Source: Mycobacterium sp. AZCC_0083
Lineage (GTDB): Bacteria > Actinomycetota > Actinomycetes > Mycobacteriales > Mycobacteriaceae
DNA: 64,000 nt
Assembly (NCBI RefSeq): GCF_014202335.1
Contig: NZ_JACHGP010000012.1
Span: forward strand, 186,001 to 250,000
Reading direction: 5' to 3'
Positions 42,232-51,180 of the stretch are shown piece by piece. Every line of letters starts with the position of its first letter. The first letter of the stretch is position 1. Under the pieces are notes generated by a model. That model saw nothing but the letters and a program-made list of their open reading frames with translations, did not search any database and was not told the DNA's origin. Made by a program: the position numbers and the translations under genes.

Positions 42232-42929
42232 CACGACGCCGTTGGCTGGTCGGTGATGAACGCGAGCTGCTCCCGGCTGAGCACTCTGTCGCGGCCGATG
42301 CCAAGACCGAGGATCACCAGGCAGCTCAATGCGAAGCCAATGCCTCCGCCGATCGAAGCGTTGGTCAGCAGTGAGGGGTGCGCCTCCGAGGCCGACTTGG
42401 CTTCGTCGACGATCACCAACGATGGACCGGACTCGGTACCCGTCCACTCCAGTTCCTGTGTCGCCGCGGAGAGGTTGCGTGCGACGGCGTTGGCGACGTC
42501 GACGATGCCGTCCTGGTTGCTGCCGCTCACCTGGACGTTGAGCAGGACCGACAGCGGATAGGCGAACTGCGACAACGTGTCCGGCACGGATTTGACCGTG
42601 ATGCGCTTCGCCAACTGCGCCGGTGTGTCGGGGAGGCCGAGTTCGTCGATAGTCCGCAGGGTCACGATCGACGACTTGGCCAGTTGTGTGTAGGTCTCGA
42701 TTCTGACTTCGCTGCCGCGGTTGCCCTCGTACGCCGAGTGCACCATTGCGTCACCGGGCACCTGGGCGAACAACTGCGTCGACGCCACGTAGACCGGAGC
42801 CTGAAGATAGCGTTGGTAGGCGACCACCGCGACGGCCGAGAGCACGGTCGCGGCGAGGATCACCAGCCAACCGCGAGCGACGATGCGCGCATAGTCCCTG
42901 ACGCGCGGAACGTCGACGGGTGGCCTCAC
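42231..42929 (-). CDS. Wzz-type chain-length determinant
   Basis: The 232 residues have the Wzz layout: a first membrane helix near residues 20-38 (WLVILAATVLSAVAVVAYQ), an extracytoplasmic domain of about 150 residues (VYVASTQLFAQVPGD) and a second helix near residues 192-212 (GGGIGFALSCLVILGLGIG). No kinase domain is attached. Wzz proteins set polymer length in Wzx/Wzy systems. GTG start overlaps lipase copy 5 by 4 nt. Confidence 0.85.
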   Translation of the reverse strand: MRPPVDVPRVRDYARIVARGWLVILAATVLSAVAVVAYQRYLQAPVYVASTQLFAQVPGDAMVHSAYEGNRGSEVRIETYTQLAKSSIVTLRTIDELGLPDTPAQLAKRITVKSVPDTLSQFAYPLSVLLNVQVSGSNQDGIVDVANAVARNLSAATQELEWTGTESGPSLVIVDEAKSASEAHPSLLTNASIGGGIGFALSCLVILGLGIGRDRVLSREQLAFITDQPTAS

Positions 42930-44173
42930 GGCTTGTCCACGCAGGAGTTCGGAATCGTCTGTCCCGTAAGACGATCACGCAACCACGGCAGTCCGAAGGG
43001 GCTGTCGAGATCGCTGTGCCCCTGACCGATGCTCTTCTCGAGCTGGATGGCGTCCCCTTGCCCGCACGCCTTCTGAACCGCCTGCTCGAACCACGGAAGG
43101 TCGACGAGGGTGTCCTGGGTGCCGTACACCACCATCAACGGCGTGGTGAGCTTGTTCTGCGGCACTGCCATTGCTTGCAGAAGGTCACGCAGTCGATCGC
43201 GGTCTGCCGGTGTTTCGGGCTTCAGATCGGAGTTCAGCATCTTGGACCGCGTCGTCATGATGTCGTCCAGGTTGGGCGGCAAGCAGTCCAGCAGCTTGTC
43301 CCAGTTCTCGGCGGTGTAGCCACGACGGTACTTGTCCAGGTCAAGGTCGGGATGCGACCACGACAGCGTCTCGAGCGCGAAGACCATCGCCACCCGCTGG
43401 TCGGCGGTCAGGGTGCCGTCCCACGCGGCGTCGGCCATCCCGGCCATGTCGGCTGCGGGCGCCATGGCCAACGTGCCCATCAAGTCGAGACCCTTGCCGT
43501 ACGTACCGTTCTGGTCCGCTGCGGCCCAGGCCGCCATGCCGCCAAGCGAGTGCCCGAAGGCGACCCATTGGTCACTCAGATCCGCGCCAATCCGCTTGAT
43601 GGCGCGCACGGCGTCGATCATGTTGTAGCCGAAGGTCTTCGAGTCCAGGAAGGGGTGGTAGTAGCCCGGGACACCGAGTCCTTGGTAGTCGGTCATCGTG
43701 ACGGCGAAGCCGTTCAGGACCATGGCCTGCATCATGAAGCCGTTGCCTGGCAGCGTCGGGAACCGACTCGGCGCGCACTTGTTCTGCACGCCCGTCGTGC
43801 CGTGGCCGAACGAGATGATCGGCCAGCCACCTTTGGGGGGCTGCCCCGGCGGGACGGCGACGACGCCGGAGACTTCGGTGGGACTGCCGTCGACACCCGA
43901 CGTGGAGCGGTAGACGATGCGGGCGTAGGTCGCGTTGGCGTCCTCGAGTTCCTCGTTGCCGTGCATGATGTCGAGGGACACCAGCGAGCCGGGACCGGTG
44001 TCGGCCAGGTCGGGCGGCGCCCAGTCGGCGGCACCGTCGAAGATCGGCGCGAAGGTCTTCACCGCCTGTGGGTGGCTCGCAGGCGGCGGCGACGCAACCG
44101 GTGTGGCCGAGGAGCAGCTCGCTACGAGCGTTGCGGTAAGTACCGCACACGATACAAAACGCCAGACCGCCAC
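42926..44173 (-). CDS. LIP-family lipase/esterase lipoprotein, copy 5
   Basis: 415 residues, GTG start, 4 nt after the stop of the Wzz-kinase gene. A lipoprotein signal ends in LVASC (Cys20). Triad: Ser209 in GHSLGG, Asp in YGTQDTLVD and His in GQGHSDLD. It is the most diverged of the five copies and the first lipase of the operon. The mature protein should sit on the outer face of the plasma membrane. Confidence 0.87.
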   Translation of the reverse strand: MAVWRFVSCAVLTATLVASCSSATPVASPPPASHPQAVKTFAPIFDGAADWAPPDLADTGPGSLVSLDIMHGNEELEDANATYARIVYRSTSGVDGSPTEVSGVVAVPPGQPPKGGWPIISFGHGTTGVQNKCAPSRFPTLPGNGFMMQAMVLNGFAVTMTDYQGLGVPGYYHPFLDSKTFGYNMIDAVRAIKRIGADLSDQWVAFGHSLGGMAAWAAADQNGTYGKGLDLMGTLAMAPAADMAGMADAAWDGTLTADQRVAMVFALETLSWSHPDLDLDKYRRGYTAENWDKLLDCLPPNLDDIMTTRSKMLNSDLKPETPADRDRLRDLLQAMAVPQNKLTTPLMVVYGTQDTLVDLPWFEQAVQKACGQGDAIQLEKSIGQGHSDLDSPFGLPWLRDRLTGQTIPNSCVDKP

Positions 44174-44177
44174 TAGG

Positions 44178-45743
44178 TCACCGACTTTCGTGCTTCACGC
44201 CCGGAAGTCGATGGGCCCCTGCCTGATTGATCGCTTCGGTCGCTTGGTCCTCGACCGGGCCGGTTTGGCCGGTCCCGCCGTCGCGAGTTTCCCGCGGAGG
44301 GACAGTAGCGGCAGTAGTGTCGGCGGGGCCCGGCTTCTCGCGCGGCGCGACGACGGCTGCGGGCGCCTCGACGGGCTGCTTGGACAGTTCGCGCTTATGC
44401 CCCGGTTCACACGTCACGACGGTTCCGATGGATTCGGCGTTGGCGGCCTCGAGCACCTGGATGGCCGCGCGCAGGCCCTTCGTGGTGGTGTGGCCGATTC
44501 TGGCGAGCACGATCGCACCGTCACCGAGTGCGGCAACGACTGCGCCATCGGAGGTTTCGTTCAGTGGCGGAGTATCGATCACGATGTACTCGAATGACGC
44601 GCGCAGCTCCTCGATCACGTGGCCCGCCGCTTCGTCACCCCACAGGCGTCGACGCGTCGAGGCCTGTGGACCCGCGGGCAGCAGCGCAAACGATGTGCCA
44701 CCGATGGACGGGATCACGGCCGCGGACACCTCGTGGTCGCCCGCGAGTGCCGTACCCAAGCCGCGCTGCACCGCGCGAACGCGCTCGGCATCGGTCAGAG
44801 CAAGGCGTTCCACCAGTACGGGGTTCACGAAGTCACCCTCGACGAGCAGGACTGAGCGACCCGACTCGGCGAAGGCGGCGGCGAGATCGATGGCCGTCGT
44901 GGTCCGTCCGTCACCGCGCGATGGACTGGTGACGGCGATGACCGTCGGGCGCTGCCCCGCGCGGGTGCGCGCGAACTGAAGGTTGGTCCGCAGTTCGCGC
45001 AGCCGCTCGGCGGCGAGTCCACCTGCTGCGAGGTTGGTGACCGGTACGTCGGGCCTGCGCGGGTCGGCAACCAGGGCACCGAGCGCGTGGGAGCGGGTAA
45101 CGGCCTCGACGGAGTCGCGTGCACGAAGCCGCGAATCGAAGGCACCGATTCCGATCGCGATCAGGAGGCCGACGACCGCGCCACCGACGGCACCGAGTCC
45201 CAGCAGCGTCAGCAAAGACGGCCCGGACGGCGTGGTCGGGTAGTTTGCGTCATCGAGAAGGATCGCACCGGCGGCAGGCGTGCCGCCTCGGCGGGACGTT
45301 TCGAGTTCGCTGACGAGTTGCACGAGTTGGTCGGAGACTGCGTTCGCGTACGTCTGGGCGACAACCGGGTCGGTATCGGTCACGGAGATGTCGAGAAGAA
45401 CCGTCTTCGGAAGGGGGGTTGCGGTGATCTTGGCCCGCAACTCGTCAGGGGTGATGGGCATCTTGAGCTGATCGACGGCGCGCGCCGCGACCTGCGCACT
45501 GGTCGCGAGCCCGGCATAGGAGACCACCCGCTCCTGCGAGAACAGGTTGTTCTGGTAGGCGTCACCGACCGAGGTTCCGCTCTGCGTCGTAACGAATAGA
45601 CGCGCGGTCGACTGGTATTCCGGAGTGGAGAAGAAGGTAGTGGCATATCCCACACCCGCTCCCAGGATCGCGGCGACCACGACGAGCCACCAGAACCGCC
45701 GAAATGTCCGCAGGTAATCCCCGATCGCCACCGGGATCTCCAT
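44178..45743 (-). CDS. Wzz fused to a BY-kinase-like ATPase domain with altered motifs
   Basis: 521 residues. Residues 1-200 form a Wzz domain with two membrane helices (WWLVVVAAILGAGVGYATTFF and LLTLLGLGAVGGAVVGLLIAIGIGAF). Residues about 255-440 form a CpsD/BY-kinase-like fold. Walker A reads SRGDGRTTT, with Arg for the essential Lys. Walker A' reads LLVEGDFVNP, where the family has an Asp-x-Asp-x-Arg pattern. Walker B IDTPP is normal. The C-terminal 70 residues are Pro/Glu/Thr-rich without any Tyr, so the usual Tyr cluster is missing. It may be a regulator without kinase activity. It is first in an operon reaching to 34990. Confidence 0.85.
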   Translation of the reverse strand: MEIPVAIGDYLRTFRRFWWLVVVAAILGAGVGYATTFFSTPEYQSTARLFVTTQSGTSVGDAYQNNLFSQERVVSYAGLATSAQVAARAVDQLKMPITPDELRAKITATPLPKTVLLDISVTDTDPVVAQTYANAVSDQLVQLVSELETSRRGGTPAAGAILLDDANYPTTPSGPSLLTLLGLGAVGGAVVGLLIAIGIGAFDSRLRARDSVEAVTRSHALGALVADPRRPDVPVTNLAAGGLAAERLRELRTNLQFARTRAGQRPTVIAVTSPSRGDGRTTTAIDLAAAFAESGRSVLLVEGDFVNPVLVERLALTDAERVRAVQRGLGTALAGDHEVSAAVIPSIGGTSFALLPAGPQASTRRRLWGDEAAGHVIEELRASFEYIVIDTPPLNETSDGAVVAALGDGAIVLARIGHTTTKGLRAAIQVLEAANAESIGTVVTCEPGHKRELSKQPVEAPAAVVAPREKPGPADTTAATVPPRETRDGGTGQTGPVEDQATEAINQAGAHRLPGVKHESR

Positions 45744-46556
45744 TCGCTCGTAGTTTGCCGCAACTTACTCACCATAGCCGTCGAAGCATGGCAAAGCACA
45801 TCGCCAGCTCAGCGCGTCCCGTTGCATTCAGCGAACACAACGCCGAGGTAGATTCTGCGAGTTGGGCGCTGCGGTCGCAATCGGAACTGGTAGCTGGCAC
45901 CGCCAGTGTAGTCGTGCGGCCGCTCCTCGCACCGCTTGCCGCGCAGGGCGACGCCATGTGGTCGCCAGCCGTCGGCAGGGCCGCGGCGCTGCTCGGCGGC
46001 GAGCCCCATCGACGTGCGATATCCGCAATGGTGGGCAGCGGTTTGGCCGCGACCACGAGATGGCTCTGCCCTACCTGACGTTCGGCAAATACTCCTGGTC
46101 GACATCGCCGCTTTCCGTTAGTTTGCTGAGGGTTTTGAGCTCGCTGGCATGGTGCACCATCGCGAGCCAACTCCGATTTCGCCAACTCGGACGGAGTTCC
46201 GAGCGTTCCCGTAATCGTCTCGGGCGTGTCGCTTATCTTCACTGGTCGCGCGCTTACCGGCATCGCAGAATTCATCAACGAGACGATTACGACAGTCGTT
46301 GGTCGTTGCTTTGCTGTGAGTTTCCTACCAAGGATTCGCGCCGTTCGTACAAATTGTGACTATTTCGTGACGCGATCGCGCGGTGGCCGATTTCCACGGA
46401 GACGTCGACGAGTTCGGTACCGCCGACGTCATCAAGATCGCGACACACCTCAGCACTCACCAGGCAATATCTTGCCAACGCGGCATACTCAGCTCGATTC
46501 ATCTATGTCGTCAATTTCCGTCGAGGCGATTTCTGCCGGAGAGGCCGAGGTGACCC
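45744..46556. other. Long divergent intergenic region in the glycan island
   Basis: 813 nt between the Wzz-kinase operon and the glycosidase gene, which diverge from here. No frame has convincing protein character. The region is rich in inverted repeats: AACTCCG/CGGAGTT (46169-46175 and 46192-46198), CTCGG/CCGAG (46186-46190 and 46199-46203) and the 13-bp repeat listed separately. It should hold both promoters and possibly a structured RNA leader. Confidence 0.5.
46210..46291. repeat. Perfect 13-bp inverted repeat, 82-nt unit
   Basis: CGTAATCGTCTCG (46210-46222) and CGAGACGATTACG (46279-46291) are exact reverse complements, spaced by 56 nt. The pairing stops sharply at both ends. It lies about 265 nt before the glycosidase start. 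A regulator-binding pair, an RNA stem or the ends of a tiny mobile element are all possible. Confidence 0.6.
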
Positions 46557-48113
46557 GTGCGGGGAGCCAGACGAACACCGCGGCGCCGGATCATCCAGAG
46601 ACTCGTCGCAGGCGTGACGGTCGGCGTGCTGACGACGGCCATCGTATTTGCGGCCATGGGTTGGTTCCCTTTTTCCTCGCTTCGCCCGCGCGAGGTCCAG
46701 GTCGCGGCGACGGCTCGCATCGCCGCGCTTCCCACCACCATCGGCTTCCACGACCCCGACTCGTACTTCATGACCGACGCGGACGTGAATCAGACGTTCG
46801 ACAAGATGTTGGACACAGGAGTCAAGAACGTCCGTCTGATGATCCCGTGGGCGGGCGCCGAGCCGGTCCAGAACCAGTCCGACTGGACCAACGTCGACCG
46901 CACGGTCAACGCGGCCGTCGCCAGGAACATGGCCGTCATCGGCATCATCAACGCCTCGCCCGCATGGGCGGTGGCACCGGGTGTGCCCGCGATCTCGGGT
47001 CGCCCGGCGTCGCCGGCTCAGTACGCGGACTTCTGCGAGAAGGTGGCCGCCAGGTACCAGGGGAAGGTCTCGGCGTACGAGGTCTGGAACGAACCCAACG
47101 GAGCCCAGTTCTTCGCCCCTCAGCCCGACGCCCCTGGATACACCGAGTTGCTCAAGGCGGCCTATCCCAAGATCAAGACCGCCGATCCCAATGCCACGGT
47201 CATCGGTGGCGTTGTCGGTTCAGTTGTCGACTGGGGCACATGGCTGGTCAACCCCGTCACCTTCGTCCAGCAGATGTACGACGCGGGCGCAAAGAACTTC
47301 ATGGACGCCCTCTCGTTTCATCCGTACCACTACCAACTGAAGTTCTCCGACGGCTACGGGATCGCCAACTCACCGCTGGACCAGACGGTGGCGCTGCGGC
47401 GGATCATGGTCGCCAATGGCGATGCCGGCAAGAAGATCTGGGCAACCGAGTACGGCGAGCCGATGACCGCCACCGACGAGGCCGGGCAAGCTGCGTTCAT
47501 CATGGACTTGATCAACAAGTGGCAGGAGATGCCGTACACCGGGCCGATCATGATTCACACCACCCGCGACCGGCAAACGGGCAGCACCGACGTCGAGAAC
47601 GTATTCGGCGTGTATCGCACCGACTGGACGGCCAAGCCTGCTCAGGTGGCCATGAAGGACGCAATCGCTGCTGGCATTCCGAAATCTCCTGAGTATCAAC
47701 GCTTCAGCGCGATCACCGACCCGTCGTACGGTGAGGTGCTCAGCCCGGTGTACCGCGCCACCCCGGCCGTATGGGCTCAGGCCCGCACCACGAGCACCCT
47801 GTTCGAGACGCCGGCCGGCATCATCGCATCGCCAACCCCGGTGGCGGACAAGGCCCGTCAGTTCGGCGGATACCCGAAGACCGAATTCCAGAACGGGTAC
47901 CAGGACTTCGAATCGCCCACCGGCATGCGGGTGTGGTGGTCACCGGCGACCGGTGCGCACGCGGTGGGCGGCGGCTTCGTCGCGGCCTGGGTACCGCAGC
48001 TCGGCTTGGCGCTCACCGACGAGTTCCGCGACGGCTGGGCCACCACGGTCAACTTCGAACATGGCTACATCACCTGGCTGCCGTGGATCGGCACCCAGGT
48101 CACCTTCACCTGA
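46557..48113 (+). CDS. Secreted glycoside hydrolase with C-terminal LGFP-like region
   Basis: 518 residues from GTG 46557. Residues 13-35 form a signal anchor. The clan-A TIM barrel (about residues 60-350) has Glu179 in VWNEPN and Glu298 in WATEYGEP as catalytic pair, resembling PslG/GH39 glycosidases encoded in exopolysaccharide loci. The C-terminal 100 residues read like LGFP repeats (GYPKTEF, WWSPATGAHAVGGGFVAAW, LGLALTDEF), which bind mycobacterial wall. It may trim or release the island's own polymer at the surface. It is alone on the plus strand; its end overlaps the convergent glycosyltransferase gene by 8 nt. Confidence 0.85.
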   Translation: MRGARRTPRRRIIQRLVAGVTVGVLTTAIVFAAMGWFPFSSLRPREVQVAATARIAALPTTIGFHDPDSYFMTDADVNQTFDKMLDTGVKNVRLMIPWAGAEPVQNQSDWTNVDRTVNAAVARNMAVIGIINASPAWAVAPGVPAISGRPASPAQYADFCEKVAARYQGKVSAYEVWNEPNGAQFFAPQPDAPGYTELLKAAYPKIKTADPNATVIGGVVGSVVDWGTWLVNPVTFVQQMYDAGAKNFMDALSFHPYHYQLKFSDGYGIANSPLDQTVALRRIMVANGDAGKKIWATEYGEPMTATDEAGQAAFIMDLINKWQEMPYTGPIMIHTTRDRQTGSTDVENVFGVYRTDWTAKPAQVAMKDAIAAGIPKSPEYQRFSAITDPSYGEVLSPVYRATPAVWAQARTTSTLFETPAGIIASPTPVADKARQFGGYPKTEFQNGYQDFESPTGMRVWWSPATGAHAVGGGFVAAWVPQLGLALTDEFRDGWATTVNFEHGYITWLPWIGTQVTFT

Positions 48114-49245
48114 GAAGTCCGGCCTGCACCAGCGCCTCGACGGCTTTCTGGGGGCGCTTGTCGGCCCAATGCTGCCGGTTCGTCTCATAGAGCCGGTTGC
48201 CCTCCGCGACCGCTACGTCGCGGTCGAGCAGCATGCGCCGGCATTCGGCGACGAAGACGTCGTCATCGTCGAACGTCGACATGCCGAAGACGTCCTTCAA
48301 CGACCCGACGGCGGCGTCGGTGCCAACGACCGGCAGTCCCTGGCAGGCCGCGTCGAGCAGCTTCACCCGCACACCGCCGCCGGTCCTGATCGGAGCCATC
48401 AGGGCGCGGCACGTCTTCAGGAACGCGGGCAGATCGGCGACGAAGCCCATGTCACTAGCGCGGTCCGGGTACACCGGATCCGTCGAACCCGTCTTCTTCG
48501 CGCCGACGACGCACAGTTCCGCCCCGGGAATGCCATCGCAGATCCTTGGCCACAACCGGAGTGCCTCCAGGAACGCCTCTTGATTGGGCGGCCAATCACG
48601 CCCGCCGAGAAAGACCAGCCGCCGACCGGTCTGCGAGATGTCGATCTGCTCGATGGGCGGCAGGGTCACCTCCATGAACCTGGCGCCCTGCACGCCGTTG
48701 GCCCGGTACATCTCGGACTCTTCGATCTCGTAGCAGCCGACGCCGTCCGCCAGCTTCGCCACTCGCAGTTCGTCGCGCAACAGCCGGGGCGCCTCGACCC
48801 GGCCCAACACACCGCGCGTCGCCAGCCATACCTGCGACTCTGTGTTGATGGTGTTGACGACGAAGCCCTTATTGCCGAAATGCTTACTGCGGATGAATGA
48901 TTCGCCCATGTAGTTGTGCTCGCAGAAGAACACGTCCTCGTCGCTGGCCTCGATCTCCTCGAGCAGCTCGTCGGTGTCGAACCGGATGTGCACCAGGCTG
49001 CGACGCTGCAGCACCGCACCGGCCAGCAGCTGACCGCGTTTCACCGGGTGTTGCGCGACCCGCGTCAACTTCAGACCGCCCTTGACGACGTCGACGACCG
49101 AATCGCCTGGCGGTTCGTCGGACAGGCAGATGGCGCGGATGTCGAAGGACTCTGCGGCGAGCCGCATGACCACCCGGGCCAGCTCGATGTCTCCACCGTG
49201 CTCGGTCACCGGATCCTTCGACACCAGGAATGCAACCCTCGTCAT
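48106..49245 (-). CDS. Glycosyltransferase, GT4-type
   Basis: ATG at 49245 gives 379 residues beginning MTRVAFLVSKDPVTEHGGD, with the Gly-rich acceptor loop at the N-terminus. The C-terminal nucleotide-sugar domain shows LVFLGGRDWPPNQEAFLEAL, ELCVVGAKK and APIRTGGGVRVKLLDAACQGLPVVGT, as in GT-B enzymes. The sugar is unknown. It is the last gene of the group 53332-48106, with 127 nt between it and the preceding glycosyltransferase. Confidence 0.85.
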   Translation of the reverse strand: MTRVAFLVSKDPVTEHGGDIELARVVMRLAAESFDIRAICLSDEPPGDSVVDVVKGGLKLTRVAQHPVKRGQLLAGAVLQRRSLVHIRFDTDELLEEIEASDEDVFFCEHNYMGESFIRSKHFGNKGFVVNTINTESQVWLATRGVLGRVEAPRLLRDELRVAKLADGVGCYEIEESEMYRANGVQGARFMEVTLPPIEQIDISQTGRRLVFLGGRDWPPNQEAFLEALRLWPRICDGIPGAELCVVGAKKTGSTDPVYPDRASDMGFVADLPAFLKTCRALMAPIRTGGGVRVKLLDAACQGLPVVGTDAAVGSLKDVFGMSTFDDDDVFVAECRRMLLDRDVAVAEGNRLYETNRQHWADKRPQKAVEALVQAGLLR

Positions 49246-49287
49246 GCGCGATCCCGCTTCGCTTCTCGCTGTTCCGTCATGCGCGAT
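49240..49287. repeat. 13-bp direct repeat over a start codon
   Basis: CGTCATGCGCGAT occurs at 49240-49252 and 49275-49287. The first copy contains the start codon (minus strand) of the GT4 gene; the second gives another ATG in a different frame. It may be a small slippage or duplication scar in the 127-nt gap. Confidence 0.4.
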
Positions 49288-49372
49288 GACCCTTTCGATG
49301 AATACCTTGGGGCAGATGATGTTTGGGCACCGGGCACCCCGGTGACCCGTGTCTTGGTACGGCGCGCCGGCC

Positions 49373-50500
49373 TCAGCCGATCCCGCGCTGACGGTCCAGC
49401 ATGCCGGTCCACGCCTCGACGAATGCCTCGGCGGTGCGAGGGGAGGAACGCTCCTCGCGGGTGCGATCGGCATTCTTGCCCAGTTCGGTCACGCGTCCCT
49501 GATCGTTGACGAAGGAGGCGATGGCGTCGGAGAACCCCGGTGGCAGAGCCTTGGGATCACCGTCGCCCATGGGGACGACGACGGCGCCGGTCTCGGCGTC
49601 CCATTCCGCAAGCGACCCGTAGCCGGTGGCGACGATGGGCGTCCGGTAGGCCAGTGCATGCGCGGCCACCGATGACGCGGGAAAGGTATCGGCGTACCAG
49701 TGCCGCTTGCCGTAGGGAATCACGATTGCCCGGACCGACTCGAAGAAGGCGTCTTCCTCGTCGCCGTCAACACCACCGAGGATTTCGATGCCGTCGGCCT
49801 TCGGCAGCGCTTCGGTGCCCCGTCCGGCGATCCGGATGAGGATGTCGTCGGGCAGCTCCCGCCGGATCTGGGCGATCTGCTCAAAGCCCTTGCCGCGGTA
49901 CACCAGCCCGAAGAAGCCGACGGCCTTCGGCCGGTCTTCGGCAGGCATGACGGTCTTCTTCTCCGACACCCGGTACGGGATGTAGTGCGTGTGCGTGTGC
50001 GGGTACACCTCGTCGATGGATGCCTGTCCGGTCTTGCTCAGCGCGAAGATGTCACGACGACCGTTGATCACGCCCTCCAGCCATCGCGAGACGGGTCGCA
50101 TCGGGTAGTGGAAACCGTGCATCAGCAGTTTGTGGCCGGCCACGAACCTGGTCCGCGCGGTGAACCACAGCGCCTGGGGCGGATCGTGGATCGTCAACGA
50201 CACGGGGATGCCCTTGAGGCCTGCGATCGACCAGAACGGCGAAAGCATGCCGCACGCGATCTCCGAGTGCACGAGCACCCGGCCCGCGGGCCAGCTCGCG
50301 ACCAGGTCCCTGACCTGCTTGCGGACCGCGCGCACGTCGGCCCAGGTTTCGTCGCCGGGACCGGCGACCCGGACCTCGGCGACGTCGCCGAAGTGCGGCC
50401 GGAACGCCTCGGCGAGATCTTCGGTGTAATCGCCGACCGCGGTGACGTGGTTGCGCGGCCCGATGTAGATCAGGCGGTAGCTCTTGAGGTCGGTGGCCAT
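49373..50500 (-). CDS. Glycosyltransferase, GT4-type
   Basis: 375 residues with GT-B layout: an N-terminal IYIGPRNHVTAVGDYTEDLAEAF loop, SLTIHDPPQALWF, and a C-terminal VGFFGLVYRGKGFEQIAQI, IRIAGRG and FPASSVAAHALAYRTPIVATGYGSLAEW (donor-site region). ATG shares one base with the stop of the O-acetyltransferase gene (TGATG), so both are translated together. Donor and acceptor sugars are unknown. Confidence 0.85.
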   Translation of the reverse strand: MATDLKSYRLIYIGPRNHVTAVGDYTEDLAEAFRPHFGDVAEVRVAGPGDETWADVRAVRKQVRDLVASWPAGRVLVHSEIACGMLSPFWSIAGLKGIPVSLTIHDPPQALWFTARTRFVAGHKLLMHGFHYPMRPVSRWLEGVINGRRDIFALSKTGQASIDEVYPHTHTHYIPYRVSEKKTVMPAEDRPKAVGFFGLVYRGKGFEQIAQIRRELPDDILIRIAGRGTEALPKADGIEILGGVDGDEEDAFFESVRAIVIPYGKRHWYADTFPASSVAAHALAYRTPIVATGYGSLAEWDAETGAVVVPMGDGDPKALPPGFSDAIASFVNDQGRVTELGKNADRTREERSSPRTAEAFVEAWTGMLDRQRGIG

Positions 50501-51180
50501 CAGAAGAACAGCGGGCGGTAGTGGGCGCTGTACTTGAGGGCGTCCGGATTGCGTTTGGTCAGTAACTTGGCCGGGATGCCGCCCACCACCTCGAGCTCAC
50601 CGACGTCCTTGGTGACCAACGCGTGTGCGGCGACGACCGCACCGCGGTGGATGTGTGACGGCAGGATCATCGCGCGGCTCGCGATCCACGCGTAATCCTC
50701 GATCACGGTGGGAATCGGGCAGGGCAGGAAGTCCGGATGGTTGATGTCGTGCCCACCGCCGAGGATCTGGGTGTCGCTCGCGATGGTGACGTTGTCACCG
50801 ATCGCGATGCCCGCCCTGGAATCCAGGAAGCAGCGGAATCCGATCGTGGTGTCGTTGCCGATCGTGAGGAACTCCGGATCGAAGACCGTGGTGCCCCGAA
50901 AGATCGTCGACCCCTTGCCGATGGTCGACCCGCCGACCCAACGTAGGAAGTTCTGCCGGATGAAGTGCGACGGGATATACGTGACGATCATGTTGAACAG
51001 GACTGTCGACAGGCGATTGCGCACCTTGCGCGCAAACGACATGGATTGCATCTTGTACCAAAGGACGCGACCGTCCGGCCCCAGTTCCCATGTGGGATCC
51101 GGCGGAAGTTTCAACCCTGGCGCCGCCGCCAACTTCCTCGCCCGATCCTCGGGGTCCGCGACAAAGAGTTCTGGAATCAC
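50500..51180 (-). CDS. Hexapeptide-repeat O-acetyltransferase (WcaF/maltose-acetyltransferase type)
   Basis: 226 residues. Residues 90-210 are a left-handed beta-helix of hexapeptide repeats (GGSTIGKGSTIFRG, DNVTIASDTQILGGGHDINH, GAVVAAHALVTKDV) with the catalytic His in GGGHDINHPD. It should put an acetyl group from acetyl-CoA on a sugar hydroxyl in the cytoplasm. It overlaps the gmd gene by 4 nt. With the esterase at 38807-39709 it forms a possible add/remove pair. Confidence 0.87.
   Translation of the reverse strand: MIPELFVADPEDRARKLAAAPGLKLPPDPTWELGPDGRVLWYKMQSMSFARKVRNRLSTVLFNMIVTYIPSHFIRQNFLRWVGGSTIGKGSTIFRGTTVFDPEFLTIGNDTTIGFRCFLDSRAGIAIGDNVTIASDTQILGGGHDINHPDFLPCPIPTVIEDYAWIASRAMILPSHIHRGAVVAAHALVTKDVGELEVVGGIPAKLLTKRNPDALKYSAHYRPLFF

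Noticed and set aside
45789..46078. Possible small plus-strand gene starting MAKHIASSARPVAFSEH
   Set aside because: No ribosome site, no recognised domain, and competing frames of similar length exist on the other strand of the same gap.
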